Source: Tubiluchus corallicola
Lineage: Eukaryota > Priapulida > Priapulimorpha > Priapulimorphida > Tubiluchidae
Assembly: GCA_030141605.1 (NCBI GenBank)
Contig: JAQGDQ010000085.1
Location: 558,001 to 622,000, forward strand
DNA: 64,000 nt
Direction of reading: 5' to 3'
Positions 36,342 to 49,700 of the stretch are shown in pieces (position 1 is the stretch's first letter; every line of letters starts with the position of its first letter). Both the position numbers and the translations under genes were made by a program. Under the pieces are notes generated by a model. It was given only the letters and a program-made list of their open reading frames with translations. It ran no database searches and was not told the origin of the DNA.

Positions 36342-37790
36342 GTTTTGTTGATCGATGCTGCCACGGTATGTATGTACTGTAGATATGCCTTTTTATATCA
36401 TCTATATAATTATTATAATACTGACTTACTATTAAAACATCTGGGGAGGTCATCAACAGTTGATTAGGAAACAGTATGGTCTGTATAAGCACTATGGTAT
36501 ACGTAATTTATTTATTTAATTGCGAATAAAAAACATTCAACGAGCAGTAGATGCGTGCTGTGCGTGCGAGCACAAGAAATCACACTCGTTTTATGCAGCA
36601 TTCCGGGCTAAAGTTTCTGGTATTGTGTATAAATGGCGCGGCAAACGCAATCATGTTGTTTTGCAATTTTTGGGTGATTAGTTTTTGATGGTGTTGCAAG
36701 TTGCAAAAACATTTTAAGTATGTCAAGAAGATGTGGAAACCCGTTAATCCGGCTTATATTATTTGATTGATTCAGAGTGATGCAGTTGAATGTTTATAAT
36801 TCAGAAGCTGCGTGCGTATAACAGGCACGAGGCTGTTTGGATAATAAGCGTCACGTGACTTTACACGTTTGGTGCAATTTTTTTTAAGTGATAGGGGCAT
36901 CTTAGTCTTTGAATTGCATTATATTTTAGTACCACGCCGGAGTTATAGTATAAGTCTACTGTTTTTGATTAATCCAATGTCAGAGAATATTTATTTTTTG
37001 CAAAGCAAAGTCACGTTTTTCACCAATGGCTGCATTGGCCTGATTGGCAACTGTTAGTGGCGATTTAATGTCTTAGTAAACTAACAGCTAGCTGAGCTGC
37101 TAAATACTTTATACAAAATTTTGAGTTTTTTTTCTATTGCTTCATATGATTCAGATTAATTATCAACCTATTAATTAATAATAATATAATTAGATTTGCA
37201 GAATTGGGAAATATTAGCAGGCAACCTTCTGCATTTTATCCTTGAAAGGAAGTTTCTGTGCTTTAGCCCTTAGTTTATAGTTATTATTAGTGCAGATCCT
37301 ACTTATAATACTTGTTTATGCAAAATTAGATCTAAATTTAGGTTAAAATTCTTTTGTGCAGACAAATAGATTTAGTAAGAAGATACAACCTTTGTTATAT
37401 AAAACATTTTTTACCTTAGTGTGGTCTTGAATGTAATGAACAATTGCAAGAAACTGAATTTTGGGTTTCTGATCTTTATTCAGTGTCAATACGTCCTACC
37501 CACGCTTGTCTACTACATGTAAACCATCCTCACACAAAAATGTTCTTTTGACATTGCTTTCATTGATTGTTGCTGAATAGCTAAGAAAATGTGGTGCCAG
37601 TGACTTTACAAGCACAAAACAGACAGGAAACTAAATTGCGTAAAAATTGTCGATAAATGATTTATGAAGTACCATTTGATATTTTTTACAGATTTTCTTA
37701 TTTGTGATTTTAGCTACTGGGAGTCACTTGATGTAAATGTTCTGTTAATTTGGAAACATCTAACGACTGAATCTGTTAATTGGTGCACTG
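36342..37790. other. Upstream region of the unidentified gene
   Basis: No coding sequence is visible. An E-box CACGTG occurs near 36851. An acceptor-like GATTTTAG at about 37712 would start the first coding exon's leader, so a non-coding first exon probably lies somewhere in this stretch or further upstream. Confidence 0.3.
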
Positions 37791-40700
37791 ATGAGCAGAT
37801 CCAAAAATTCATGTTTGGTTTATGAATTATTAGATGCTCTAAGTGTACAGGAGGCCGAGGCTAGTGCTGCTGTATTGACTGAAGTAAGTAGTTTATGTCT
37901 CGTTTAAAGGAATTGAGACAGTGGTTGAACCATTAGCTTGATAATTAAAGACCTGCGATTTTATGCAAATCTTCTAGCTACTTGGTCTACTGTAATAACA
38001 TTCCATATTCAGTTGTAAATTGTAAAATCTAATTGTAAAATGGGTACAACAGCCATTGAGAATATTATCATCATTTTATTAAAAATTAGTACCACTTAGT
38101 TCAGCTCTTAATACAAATAATTGAATTTGTAATTGTAAAGAAATACTTTGGCGACTTGTTGTTAGTACTAAAAGATAGGCTTTTTCATAAATAGACATTA
38201 GGCAAGTTTTCTTCATGTTCTGAATTAGCAAAAAATGATTTAATCCAGGTTTGTGTATTGGGCTTTTGAACATCTTGTCAAGCAAAATTTGGTTCGTTAA
38301 CATAATGTTTAATGCCAGAAGGTTTGAAATCGATTAAGTACATTTAAACTTACTTATAAAGTAAGAAGGTATATCGTATTGCGCAGTTAAAATGCAAGGT
38401 AGTTGCAGAGATGGCTGATCCGATATGAGTATTTACAGCAAGTATTTAAACTCACATTTTGTTTTGCGTGTTTTAGTTTTTTGATGATTTGGTAAAGAAG
38501 CTGAGAAGCAATGAACTTGCTGAAGATTTTTTGGAGTGTATGATAAAGCTCAGCGTAAAACTGTTTGAACTGCCGTGTGCAAATCCACTGATTAATCAGA
38601 CACTTGTAACTCTCTCATCAACTGGCTCTTCTGCCAAACGCTCAAGAAGACCATCTTGCAAAAGACTTTTTGAGTTAATTGCCAATCATCTGGACAGAGT
38701 CAACGAATATCAGGCAGAACAAAATGATGATGACCGAAGTAGCATCACAGCAGGTGAGTTGTGAATGCAGTTTTAATTTGCAGATAACTGGTCAAACGCA
38801 TTACTTAGCAGAGAAAAGTAGCTTTTGATATTGCTTGCTGCACAAAGTAGTATATATATGATTTTCTTATGTACTGGCTGCTGGGTTAACTTTGGAATTC
38901 ATTTTCATAAAAAACTGTGATTCTGTTTTACTTTCCATTAACATTAGGATTATGGTTAATTAATTAATTAATCAATTACCAGCACATTATAGTAGGCTGT
39001 AAATTAATTACTAGACCATTGATTAGCACGGACTGTTGCTATTATCTGCAGGCAAGACAAGACAAGACAAGAGATGCTTTAATTGCTTGAAATGACAAAT
39101 TTATGCACATGAATAAAGCGAATACAGCCATGTGTCAGCAATTCATTTTAAGTGACAGATCCATTTGCCTGTCTTTCCTTAAATGAAAACCAGATGATTG
39201 ATAAGACTCAATCTCATTTTAATTTACTATCCAAAACATACATGTTTCTTACCTATAAAAGTTAGCAATTGTTTCTAATTGTTGACTAATTACCTTGGAA
39301 AATTAATCAACGGCAACTGAACACAGCTATCGCTTACGTCACAAACTAACCACAGTTTATGCAATGATAGGCATCTTCCCTGCACATCACAGGCGAACAT
39401 TGCAGTTCATGATCATGCTTATCACAACACCGCGCCTAATTTGTCGGCCACGCGAATATGACAAAGAGGCGCCATTGGCAGTATTAGTGGATTTGCTGAG
39501 CCGCGTATAGCTTTGAGTTTAACAAAATTTAACTATCCGAGGTAATTATTATTTAATCTAAGATTTGTTTTAAAAAAGTGGTTGTAGTTTTCAGTATTTT
39601 AGAGCATAATTTATTTTTAACTAATCTACTAGTCTACACAATCGTCTGGCTTTCTTTTAACATCTTCTAAGTGCTCATAATTGTCATTTCAAATGGATTT
39701 TTCTTGTTTAGGGCTTAGTATAGATGGTTTTGCAGCAGCTTTTACGGTATATCCTCGTTTACTAGAAAATGAATTCCTTCGACTTATATCAGCCGTGATT
39801 GAAAGTGGAGTCAATTGTTACGATGCTGCAGCAGAGTTGATGTCAAGGGGGAAACTGGTAGGTGGTTGTAGTTTACATATTATTGTAATGATTTCATGGT
39901 AATACAATAAGTTTTTTCTTTCTGTGCTGATTAACTTCGAGTACTGATCACATTGTAATGCCAAATAGTTTTGTCTTTTACTCTCTATGTAATGATCAAT
40001 ATCTTTGAGTACATGTACTTTAGGTTAATTCGTATAATTAAGAGTTGTCGGGGAATGATTGTACTCCACTGTACAGTTCTAAGAAACTGATAGAATAGAT
40101 AATTGAAAACTAAAAAGAATAGATAAAAATTGACAAAACCATGAGAAGTAGTATTTAATTTTAAATAAATAACGCTTATTTTAAGGGCCATTCTAATGTT
40201 ATTCGCAGCTTTGAGGGTCATAAAGGCGCAAGGATCCGATTCATGTTGTTTCTCTTCAATTTCATTGGTTTTTAATATATGACAATAGGTATTAAAAACT
40301 ATTTTAGAAATACGTTAATTAACAGTATTATGATTAAAATTTGAAAATTGTGTTTGTTTTTGCTTGCGATAACTTTTAAATATAGTGGGACTATCATTTT
40401 CTGATACCCCATTCACTTTTATTTGTTTTAGATAAAGATTTGTTCTTTGGATGCGCTTGTTTGTCAATCTGTTATGCACATGTGGTACACCTTGTGGGAA
40501 GAATCCTCCCACTCTGCAGTAGTGTCTCAATATATGAGCTGGTTCTACCTGTGTGTGCGTCAAACTGATGCTGCAGCCCGCCAGGTAAAATCTCAATGAA
40601 ACTAGCAGCTTTTTGTTGCTATGATACCTTGCTGTTGTGTTTTTAAAATATCATTGTGAAAATGATTATTGATATTCCCGTTTCATACAAGCTCCCCGGT

Positions 40701-43700
40701 TTACTCAGCGCAGCACTAATCATGTCATAACCCTTTGCTTTTATGAACGTCTGGACCTTGAAGTCTTTCATTACAATTGACATCCTGACCCAGGCACAGT
40801 AGCAGATGTAGCCTGAAATGTTGCGGGTCCTGAAGTTTTACTTACAATTTTTTTAAATATATTTATTGTGTAATTTTTAATGAAAGCACTTTTGGGAGTA
40901 AAAATGTTTAATAAGTACTGTAATATTTTTGAAGTGAAATAAACTTTCTATTGAATTTTATTAAAAGTATGCACAATCTTTTTATGAGAGGCAATTTACT
41001 TCACTGCAGTAAGAATGCAGCTAATTATTTTATCAATAGATAGTCTTTTTATTCCTAGTGCCCGAAAGATCCTAGATTTTGAGCCCCATAGGCACCGGCT
41101 TGGCTAGCCTAATAGATAATATGAAATTACTTGTGCATTGATCTTTTGAAAGACTGTATTTTAGTTTTACCCTTTTAATGTAATGCAACCAGACCAAAAT
41201 GCAAACTTGTTTAAAGTTTACAGAAAGAGTCAAAACAGACTCAATGTTACAATTCAAGAAACTCCTCCTTGTTTAGACTACCTGTAATCGAAACTGAACG
41301 ATATAAAAAAGTTTTTTCCCTACTGTTTAACTGTCGATAATTTTTCTTTTGTACTTAACTAATCACTGCATATTTGCACAAATTGCACCTTTAAAGTTGT
41401 TAATATGTGTTTTACTAATTTTAGATGATATTTATTAACTGTATTTTGAGTAATTTTATCAATCTTGTTTTAAGTTGTGTATTAATCCATCTTTTGCTGA
41501 ATTTTATTGAATTAACTATTAGACCCTATTAAACTGTTAGTTGTTGATTTATTTCAGGATAGAATACTGACATCGTACCCATTAGTTGTGCAGCCGCTAG
41601 TTCTTTTGTTACTAATAGATCCTGCAGGTGAGGTTTTTTACATAAAAGATTTCTGTGCTGGTAAAATTATCTTTAGCATGTGTAAAGTATTATTGTGATA
41701 AATGTTAGTAGACTGACATATCAAGGATTATAGTTGAAATTGAAGAAAGATTATGAGAGAAAACTAAAATCAGACAATTTAGCATAGTCTGTTGGTCTCT
41801 GGGCTTTATTTCATAGTGTACAAAGCACATATCATGAAAAAACAGATAAATATTGATAAAACCTTCTATGTGAATTGCTGTGATATTATTTTTATTAGCT
41901 GTAAGAATAAAATTTGTTAACGAAAAACTAAAAAAATTGAGTTTTACTATTATAGTATCACCAAGTGTAATGATAAAAATGTGAAAGTTGCTATTTGAAG
42001 AGTACTGCTGATTGTATAAATCTTGTGTTGCCTGGCCAACCTGGCCTACATGTACATAACTGCATGGTTCACTGAGTGCACATCTGCACTACCTCTACCT
42101 ACTGTCTAATAATGGTATGTGCCGAAGCCTGTGCTTATTCCTAAATGATTCATGTAGTACCAATTTTGGGCTTTTGCTAGAAAGAAAGTAGGTCGAAATT
42201 TTTGTGTGCATATGCTGTTTTTTCTGCTGTCATAATAAAATTTGTTTTATCATGTAAAATCCAAGGAATATTAGGTGTTTTATGTGCTATCTGTGTCACA
42301 AAACTTAGGCGTAACGTGCCTGTAAAGTACCCTAGCTACTGTAGGTGTTGTCACATGAATGCCTGTATGACTGGTTGTCAGTCCTTGCATAATATTAAAC
42401 AGACAAGCAAGTTTATCTTCATGTCTGTTACACAACTCTGCAAGCTGCAGGTATATTGATATTTTATGCATCATGGAACTTCCCTGCACTGAACCAAATG
42501 TACTCAATAAATTATCTTCATTGTTTCTCGTTGCTATATAAGAATGACTTCACGTACTTTTTTGCGTGTAGACTGTAACGTGAAATTTAAATTCAGTTTA
42601 TACACTATGCACAGATGCATATCACCCTTTTTGGTTTTATATCTAGCTGCAAATTTACTAACTTGTACCTTGTATTTGATTTTTCTGTTAATTGTATTCT
42701 GAGTCCTGATATTATATATTATAAATTGAAATTGTTAGATTGATTAACCTTTTCTTCTTGTTTTATATTGCAGTTTTCCAGGGAGTGTGAAAATTGTAAT
42801 GTCCAGTTTAGATTAGATAAGTTTATTTGTCTCATTTCATATGTATATATACTGTATTTAATTATATGCAATTCATTATAATTGCCTTGAGATTAGATGA
42901 ACCGATGGCATATTATAGTGTTGTCACCGTTGTTAATGGCTGGTTTTTTATTTTCACATTGTAGACCCCTGTTTTTATGCATTTCTGAATTTTTTTCCTT
43001 TTAACTTATGCTTAGTATTAAAGAACTGGAACATGCCTAGGGCTAAATCAGTAAGGGCTCCGTGGTATCTTTGCTGGTGGAAATTGTAGGTTTATTTAGA
43101 TTTCTTGGAGCTTGCATGGTTGTTTTTGGCAGTTAGCAATCTTTCAGAACCTGAAATACAAAAATATGATGTAAAAAATATCAGCGTGATACTATGTAAG
43201 AGTCTTGGTGAGAGCACATAGCTCTCTAGAATGAAAAAGAATTGAACTGTAAGGCACTGTGGGTCACAAATAAACCGTTCCACCAGGGTATTGAAAACAA
43301 TTTAAAGTTTCACTTAAAGTACGTTTTGCTAGAAGAACTACAGAAGGCATGGCATTGTTGCTATGTCGTAACTTATTCACTCTATCACATAGCTGGTTTT
43401 TCAACACTATAAGTCATATTCTATGTTGTTATTATATTAGCTGTTATATCGTAATTTATTCACTATCACATAGCTGATTTTTCTACACTACAAGTAGTAT
43501 TCTACTAGCCTGTTTAGTACTTACCATCATTAACGAGTAAACCTCAATACACCCCTTCTCATCACTGACTACAATATTACTGTCGCTTTGGTCCCGACTA
43601 TGCATAAAATGTTATTGAAGGCTTCGGCTAGTTTTTATTAATTACTTGCCGGTGCGTATTTTCGCAAATTCAGTGTTTATGGATTTTGTCGTGTAACTTG

Positions 43701-46700
43701 AGATGGGTTGTGTATAACTGTTAAAATTGTGATGGCACAGTAGTTGCAATTCGTTTGCACAATAGCTGGAAAATGCGGTTTGAAACTTTTACTAAATTTG
43801 AGTGTTAAAATTACATAGGTGACACATTGTCTACACTAACACTGAATTAATGTTAATGTTTTTTCCAGACTTGCCTATGAAAAACCATGAAGTTCATTTA
43901 GAAAATTTGATTGCTGAACTGAGTTTGATAGCTGACATTTGTCACGATCTCACACAGTTTGTGCTGTTACATTTTTTGGAGTGGTATTATGCTTGCATAA
44001 CTTTCTTACTGTATGGAAACGAAAAGGTGTGTAGTTGTTTTAATTCATAACTAGCCAAACCCCACAAAAAGAATTTTGTGCACAAATCAACACAAAACAC
44101 ACACCACACCACTCCACCTCATCACACCACACTGCACCACACCATACCACTCCACCACATCACACCGCACAGCACCACACCATAACACCACACTGCACCA
44201 CACCACCCACACCATACCACTCCACCACACCGCACCACGCCATACCACCTACACACCACACCACCCACACCATACCACTCCACCACATCACACCACACTG
44301 CACCACACCATACCACTGCACCACCCACACACCACACCACCCACACCATAATACTCCACCACATCACACCGCACAGCACCACACCATAACACCACACTGC
44401 ACCACACCATAACACCACACTGCACCACACCACCCACCCACCTACACACCACACCGCACCACACCATACCGCTGCAGCACACCGCACCACCCACACACCA
44501 CACCACACCACCCACACCATACGACTCCACCACATCACACCACACTGCACCACACCATACCACTGCACCGCACCACCCACACACCACAACACACCACCCA
44601 CACCATAATACTCCACCACATCACACCGCACAGCACCACACCATAACACCACACTGCACCACACCACCCACCCACCTACACACCACACCATACCACTCCA
44701 CCACATCACACCCCACCGCACCACAACATACCACTGCAGCACACCGCACGACCCACATACCACACCACACCAACCACGCCATACGACTCCACCACATCAC
44801 ACCACACTGCACCACACCATACCACTGCACCACACCACACCACCCACACACCACACCACCCACACCATAATACTCCACCACATCACACCGCACTGCACCA
44901 CACCATAACACCACACCGCACCACAACACCCACACACACACCACGCCACCCACTCCATACCACACTACCCACACCACACCCCACACACCCTATCACCCCA
45001 CCACACCATCCATTGCACAACACACAAAGCACACCACCACCACACCACATCAAATCCACCACCTCACGTGGTGATCATGATGTTGATGATGATGATGATG
45101 ATGGTGGCAACGGTGACAACACCTATAGCACAAGCACCAACAGCACAGCATTACAACAAAACCATTCCAAACATTTTTCACAAAGTTGAAACTATGTGCT
45201 ATAATATAATAAATAGCAAAGGCCCCGCAAAAGATTTTGCGTATAAATACACGTGTAATCAATAATACGCGAACATCCTACCTAGTCCACATTTATAACA
45301 CAAAGCCCGTAACATCGTGCCTACTGTTTGTTTAACTAACGCAAAGCCTGTAGCTTTTTGCTGAATTAAAGTTATAAGCAGAGTAGAGTACAATGGATGA
45401 CGTCACAACAATGCCTTTGCGTCAGCAGTTTCTTAAGCGAAAATTGTCGAAAATAGAACATCCAATTAACTCGTTGATACTCCTCTCGGTGGACCTGTCC
45501 TAAAATATAACTCACATCATCGTGTAGCCCTGTCCATCCTCTTTGTAAAGAGCTATATATCTCCTTCCGAGAGTCCCACCGGGCGCCGCTAGAACGTTTT
45601 TTCCGCAGGCTGTTTGGTCAAAATTTCGAAAAAATCGCGAGTTGGGTCCGGGAAAACGCCCGTTGCGGGACCCCGTGGCTCTCTCGCAAATTCTAAATAT
45701 GCCTACTACACCCACCGCTGAACGGGCTATCTATCCATACCCAGCACCACCCTCGGCCCGTTCCCGTTCTCTACATCTCAGCCGTATAACTTTTGCAAAA
45801 AACGGCCGAAAAAGGGCCATTTTTGGAGGTTTTTCGCCTCCCCCTCCTCCCGGTGGGCCCGATTCGAAAAATAAACCATCAATGGCACGACACTAGATTG
45901 AGACCTTTCGTTTGATATATAGATCGCCGCAAATGGTGCCCTCGTCCGGGCTGTAGCCTCGAATGTTATATATATATAAATATATATACCAAGAATATTA
46001 ATATAAGAGACTAGCCAAACCCCACAAAAAGAATTTTGTGCACAAATCAACACACAACCCACACCACACCACTCCACCTCATCACACCACACTGCACCAC
46101 ACCATACCACTCCACCTCATCGCACCACACAATACCACCACACTGCACCGCACCACACCATACCACCTACACACCACACCACCCACACCATACCACTCCA
46201 CCACATCACACCACACTGCACCACACCATACCATTGCACCACCCCACACCACCCACCCTCACCATAATACTCCACCACATCACACCGCACAGCACCACAC
46301 CATAACACCACACTGCACCACACCACCCACCCACACCATACCACTCCACCACATCACACCACACTGCACCATACCACTGCAGCACACCGCACCACCCACA
46401 CACCACACCACACCACCCAGACCCTGCGACTCCACTACATCACACCACACTGCACCACACCATACCACTGCACCACACCACACACACCACCCACACACCA
46501 CACCACACCACCCACACCATAATACTCCACCACATCACACCGCACTGCACCACAACACCCACCCACACACCACGCCACCCACTCCATACCACACTACCCA
46601 CACCACACCCCACACACCCTATCACCCCACCACACCATCCATAGCACAACACACAAAGCACACCACCACCACACCACATCAAATCCACCACCTCACGTGG

Positions 46701-49700
46701 TGATCATGATGTTGATGATGATGATGATGGTGGTGGCAATGATGACGACACCTATAGCACAAGCACCAACAGCACAGCATTACAACAAAACCATTCCAAA
46801 CAATTTTCACAAAGTTGAAACTATGTGCTATAATATAATAAATAGCAAAGGCCCCGCAAAAGATTTTGCGTAAAAAACCACGTGTAATCAATAATACGCG
46901 AACATCCTACCTAGTCCTCATTTATAACACAAAGCCCGTAACATCCTGCCTACTGTTTGTCTGTTTATCTAACGCAAAGCAGCTTTTACAGAATTAAAGC
47001 TATAAGATTATAGGCAGAGTACAATGGATGACGTCACAACAATGGCTTTGCGTCAGCAGTTTTCTAAGCGAAAATTGCGAACAATAGAACATCTAATTAA
47101 CTCGTCAATACTCCTCTCGGTGGACCTGTCCTAAAATATAAACTACATCATCGTGTAGCCCCGTTCTTCCTCTTTCTGATGAGCCCCATCACTCCTTCCT
47201 AGAGTCCCACCGGGCGCCGCTAGAACCTTTTTCCCGCAGGCTGTTTGGTCAAAATTTCGAAAAAATCGCGAGTTGGGTCCGGGAAAACGCCCGTTACGGG
47301 ACCCCGTGGCCCTCTCGGGAATTCTAAATATGCCTACTACACCCACCGCTGAACGGGCTATCTATCCATACCCAGCACCCCCCTCGGCCCGTTCCCGTTC
47401 TCTACATCTCAGCCGTATAACTTTTGCAAAAAACGGCCGAAAAATGGCCATTTTTGGAGGTTTTTTCGCCCACCGTTCCTCCCGGTGGGCCCCATTCGAA
47501 AAATAAACCATCAATGGCACGACACTAGATCGAGACCTTTCGTTTGATGTATAGATCGCCGCAAATGGTGCCCTCGTCCGGGCTGTAATCTCGAATCTTA
47601 TATATATATAAATAAATAAATATATATACCAAGAATATTAATATAAGAGTATAATTAAAGAACACATAGTGTCATAGTACACAACTAAGGGTGAGTAATA
47701 GCTGAGTGGTCACGGTGTGTAGTTGTGAACTAAGTTATGCAATGCTAGCTAGGCCTGTAATGATACATTGATGTAGCAATGCATTGTGATATCTTTTATT
47801 ACGATATGTATATTGCCATTGTGCACCCATATTGTGATAATCTGAGTCAGTGATATAATTTAACAAATAGCATGTGCTTGACTGCATGCTGATAAAAACA
47901 TGCTTGACTGCATGCTGTGAAGTAATTCAAGCTGCAGCTGCAGGGTGCCCAACAGGGTGCAGTCAGCAGTAATTGCCAACAGCCAAAGTAATTGAAAACT
48001 CAAGGTGTTAAATTCATAGTAAGCTAATTATGTCGTTTACATATAAACCTACCTGTGACGTGGCAAAAGTGAATCGGAAACATGGGAACTTTTATACCTA
48101 AAGCATTGATATGTTTGTTTTTCTGGTTGCCTACACATTATGCACGTAATAAATAAAATCAAACAGCTAATGGAGTTGTTTTAGTCTTTAGCAATCGTAA
48201 TACTGTTAATGGATGAAATGTGTTTACTATTTATTATAAACGGCTTCATCTAGATTTTTTTATAAAACCTGCAAATGTAAATCGTGTGTATCATATTTTG
48301 AGGTTAGTAATGTGATATGTATTGTATTGTGACCTAGGTGTATCGTTACTGCACTAATGCTAGTATAGTAGTAAGGCTTTGGTAGTATATATGGATGTGT
48401 GGCTATTGAGAAAACATTTTGTGCAGTTTAGTCTTGCCTTGTCTGATCTTTTAGAGGGATGGTGAATATTAAATGATAACAAGGCTGTGGTGCCTCCGTT
48501 TATTCAGCATCTTATACCAAACAATTATCCTTGATAATTAACCGAGTTCTAGTCCTGTAACGCCATTAGTAGGCACTGTATATCGAGGTGCATTGTGCCA
48601 AACTGTTAAAAATACTGTATTTAATGGACAGTATTGGTTGAGACGAGTAAATTTTAGTTTAAATTAAATTATTTTGTTTGTTTCTGTATCTGTTTAGTTA
48701 TTAAATAAATTATCATTTATTAAGCAGGGTAAATCAGAAATTTAACAATAACACATTCTATTCCAGAAGGTACGAGTTGCGTTAAATTTCGGTTGCAAGT
48801 ACCACACCACTTCATTCACAGAAGGACAAATGGTAAGGCCAAAAATAAAAATACTTCTGTTTTCATCTAATCGCCTGGGTAATATTTTTTCGCACACCCA
48901 ATCAGGAATATTATAATTTTTTTGTGTATTCATATACTTATCTGATGCAGTCATATAAAAGCGTATTTTTTCAAATTAAGAGGTAAAACACAATAATTAT
49001 AACATTGTTTTGGCGAGGATGCGACCGTGTTTTTCTATGGCTAGCTCTCGACCTGGGTTGCCGTTTCGTTGTGTTTTCCGGAATTGGCGGGTATTAATGG
49101 CCAAGTAGTATTGTCGCCCACACCGTAATTATCAGAACGTTCATACAGTATAAAAAACAGACTACAAGATAATCGATAATTATACAATAATCTAGTAATG
49201 CGGAACAACAAACTAGAAAATGAAGCATGAAAAATGTGCATTAAAAAAATTCAAATGTTACTGCTAACCAGTGAGAAATGAGCTTTGATTTCAACTGATT
49301 TTAAATATTCCACAATTCTGCTTTAAACATTCACAAATGTTTTGAAAAATAAAATTCTTCTCCTCCCTACTGACATCTTCTGAAATCGTGAGGTAAGACA
49401 AAAACAGTTTTTGTGGCCGGCCTAAGTACATTTTACTATTCAGGTGTTGATATTGCTGAGCATACATTTTGCATTAACATAGCCTCAATATTTATGTTTA
49501 AGTGATGGAGGAACCTGCATGCTTGCAATTTAAAAATTTATTATCCAGTTGTATTGCTTTTTACGTTATTTAAAACATTGCTGATTATTGATGGTAGATT
49601 CTTGGTATCAAAAATTTTCAGTCATATTTTCAGAAAGAGGAATAATTAGGAACGGCAATTATGATTTTCTACAATACTCGAATGAGTTTTAAGTAAGAAT

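Noticed and set aside
36869-37057. 62-codon frame upstream of the unidentified gene
   Set aside because: No donor or phase allows joining to exon 1 at 37791, which has its own upstream stop.
44122-44986. Long minus-strand open frames (up to 213 codons) of Val/Trp/Cys/Gly-rich protein
   Set aside because: They are translations of the CACCACACC minisatellite, which lacks stop codons in some frames. Copy B shows the same in shifted frames.
45050-45262. Open frame encoding a poly-His run (also at 46679-46891)
   Set aside because: It is a reading of the GAT/ATG microsatellite in each duplicated block, with no domain or splice context.
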